This document shows, piece by piece, positions 5,072 to 6,309 of a stretch of DNA of 6,309 nucleotides; within the stretch, counting starts at the first letter, position 1, and every line of letters starts with the position of its first letter. Location: positions 1-6,309 of the forward strand of contig SKKR01000511.1 of assembly GCA_007123655.1 (NCBI GenBank). The letters run 5' to 3'. Position numbers and translations under genes: made by a program. The notes under the pieces are model-generated. The model was not told the DNA's origin and made no database searches. It saw only the letters and a program-made list of their open reading frames with translations. This stretch comes from Thermomicrobiaceae bacterium (GTDB lineage: Bacteria > Chloroflexota > Chloroflexia > Thermomicrobiales > Thermomicrobiaceae).

Positions 5072-6022
5072 ATGGCGGAGATCGAGCAACAGGAATCGGG
5101 TCGACCAGCGGCTACCCGCGCCGGCGTTGCCGGTGCCGGATTGAGCTCCGTTGAGCGTACGGCCGCACGCAGCTATCTGCGCCAGTCATGGGATCGCTTC
5201 AAGCGAAACAGGATATCGGTCGTTGCGCTCTTCGTCACGGTGTTCATTCTGTTGTTCTCATTCGGCGCCCCGGTCGTATCCGCGGTGGTTACCGGGAAGG
5301 GCTATCAGGAGCAGTCACTCTTGAATCAGCTCCAGCCGCCCTTCTCGGAAGGGTATATTCTGGGCGCGGACAACCTCGGGCGGGATGTTCTGACCAGGCT
5401 CGCGTATGGGGGCCGAGTGTCAATGACCGTGGCGCTTCTCGCAATGGTCGGGGCGCTCGCGATCGGCGGAACACTCGGGTCGATCGCCGGGTACTACGGT
5501 CGGTGGGTCGATTCCCTCATCATGCGATTTGTGGACATCTGGCTCTCGATTCCGGCGATCTTCCTGCTCATCTTCATTGGGTCGATGTTCAGCTTATCGC
5601 CCATCGGGCTGGCACTGGTGCTCGGTGTCGTCGCCTGGGCCGGATTGGCCAGGTTGATCCGGGGTGAGGTGCTCTCTCTACGACAGCGAGACTACGTCGA
5701 GTCCGCCAGGGTTGTCGGCGCGTCCGACTCCCGCGTTATCTGGCGCCATATCTTTCCAAACATCACCCCGCTGGTGATCGTCTGGGCGACACTGTTCGTT
5801 CCGGTTCTGATCATTGCCGAGGCGGCGCTTTCGTTCCTCGGCTACGGTGTGCAGACACCGATCCCGTCCTGGGGCAATATGTTGCAGGAAGCGCAGCGCT
5901 TCTTTACCCACCAGTGGACGCTGGCGTTTATCCCGGGGGCGATGATTTACATAACAGTGCTAGCAATTAATCTTCTGGGCAACGGGTTGCGCGACGCGTT
6001 GGACCCCCGGCTGGCGGAGTAA
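5072..6022 (+). CDS. DppC-type ABC transporter permease
   Basis: This is the second membrane subunit, expected to pair with the DppB-type protein just upstream. It has 316 residues. The start is supported by AGGGA (5061-5065) 6 nt upstream. A polar N-terminal tail (~1-46, ending in the basic WDRFKRNR typical of the OppC_N region) precedes the first membrane segment (~48-72). The family block LGADNLGRDVLTRLAYGGR spans 97-115. Later segments lie near 117-141, 147-171, 175-194, 231-255 and 284-304. The EAA loop is at about 199-233 (RDYVESARVVGAS 206-218, then RHIFPNITP 225-233), and the C-terminus GNGLRDALDPRLAE is canonical. Start and stop are intact. No ATPase gene follows, and the next gene is on the opposite strand. 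An operon with the previous gene is likely from the 36-bp spacing. Confidence 0.96.
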   Translation: MAEIEQQESGRPAATRAGVAGAGLSSVERTAARSYLRQSWDRFKRNRISVVALFVTVFILLFSFGAPVVSAVVTGKGYQEQSLLNQLQPPFSEGYILGADNLGRDVLTRLAYGGRVSMTVALLAMVGALAIGGTLGSIAGYYGRWVDSLIMRFVDIWLSIPAIFLLIFIGSMFSLSPIGLALVLGVVAWAGLARLIRGEVLSLRQRDYVESARVVGASDSRVIWRHIFPNITPLVIVWATLFVPVLIIAEAALSFLGYGVQTPIPSWGNMLQEAQRFFTHQWTLAFIPGAMIYITVLAINLLGNGLRDALDPRLAE

Positions 6023-6042
6023 TCCCCGAGTTTGCTGGTGTG

Positions 6043-6061
6043 CTGGGCCGCAACGGCTCGG
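6043..6061. terminator. Weak hairpin between convergent genes
   Basis: CTGGGCCG (6043-6050) can pair with CGGCTCGG (6054-6061), including two G-U pairs, around a CAA loop. It sits in the 88-bp gap between the two convergent genes, where a terminator is expected. No T-run follows on the plus strand, so this is a weak candidate. Confidence 0.25.
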
Positions 6062-6110
6062 GCTCGGCCGTGCTTCCGCGCCAGGGAACCGTCGCGGTGA
6101 CTACGAGTGC

Positions 6111-6309
6111 TCAGTCAACGGGGAAGAGCAGTCTCCCCTGGAAGTTCGTGCCGGTTCGTAACAAGTGCCCGGTTCCGGTCGTGACGTAGAGCGTCGATAG
6201 GTCCGGACCTCCCCAGGAGCAATTCGTCGGCCGGTCATACGGCACGGGATGCGTCTGCAGAACACGCCCGTTCGGCGCGAAAACGTAGATCATTGGTCCC
6301 GGACCGCTC
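6111..6309 (-). CDS. SMP-30/gluconolactonase-like protein, C-terminal fragment
   Basis: The last 66 codons of a minus-strand gene run off the right edge of the window, so the start and most of the protein are not visible. An internal Met at 6293 is not the true start, because the frame stays open to the window edge and the conserved fold needs about 200 more residues. The visible part has the late beta-propeller signature of this family: IYVFAPNGRVL, then PTNCSWGGPDLSTLYVT, then a TGTGHLLR turn. Family members hydrolyse sugar lactones or other esters using a bound divalent metal. The metal ligands lie mostly upstream of this fragment and cannot be checked. It converges on the permease gene, 88 bp apart, so it is a separate transcription unit. 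The product is probably soluble, with specificity unknown. Confidence 0.85.
   Translation of the reverse strand, partial: SGPGPMIYVFAPNGRVLQTHPVPYDRPTNCSWGGPDLSTLYVTTGTGHLLRTGTNFQGRLLFPVD

Overview
The window reads as a stretch of bacterial chromosome (roughly 58-60% GC by eye) carrying a peptide/nickel-class ABC importer cluster, with the edge of a probable integrated element at its left end. The Tat-type lipoprotein signal on the solute-binding protein, the permease style and the neighbouring SMP-30/gluconolactonase-like gene are what I would expect from Chloroflexota of the Thermomicrobia/Sphaerobacter kind. That assignment is inference from style, not proof.

Layout. Positions 1-231 hold no recognisable gene but are rich in short direct and inverted repeats. 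They abut a clean 3' fragment of a tRNA-Thr(CGU) gene (232-275): anticodon loop, T arm and acceptor 3' strand are present, and the 5' half is absent. A normal intrinsic terminator follows (301-330). This is the expected appearance of an attachment-site end of an element integrated in the anticodon loop of tRNA-Thr, with the element to the left (outside the window) and the chromosome to the right. Next, on the minus strand, is an unrecognised 8-segment membrane protein with an internal 2x4 duplication (477-1346).

The 688-bp gap between that gene and the divergent transporter cluster (1347-2034) looks regulatory. It contains two palindromes (1402-1427, 1475-1509), three copies of TTACGCGA (1510, 1823, 1945), an AT-rich dyad (1715-1744) just upstream of a good sigma-70-like promoter (1760-1788), and a structured 240-nt leader.

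The plus-strand cluster is a family 5 substrate-binding lipoprotein with a strikingly acidic tether (2035-3873), a strong hairpin after it (3900-3929), then DppB-type (4067-5035) and DppC-type (5072-6022) permeases. Binding protein, two permeases and two ATPases normally make the complete importer. The ATPases are not here: the cluster ends at a convergent minus-strand gene whose C-terminal part (6111-6309) is SMP-30/gluconolactonase-like. The transporter must therefore use ATPases encoded elsewhere. The substrate (peptide, nickel, sugar or other) cannot be fixed from sequence alone.

I did not find a wholly new system. The most interesting items are the tRNA-Thr attachment-site remnant with its arm-like repeats, the repeated TTACGCGA element in the divergent control region, and the acidic tether on the binding protein.
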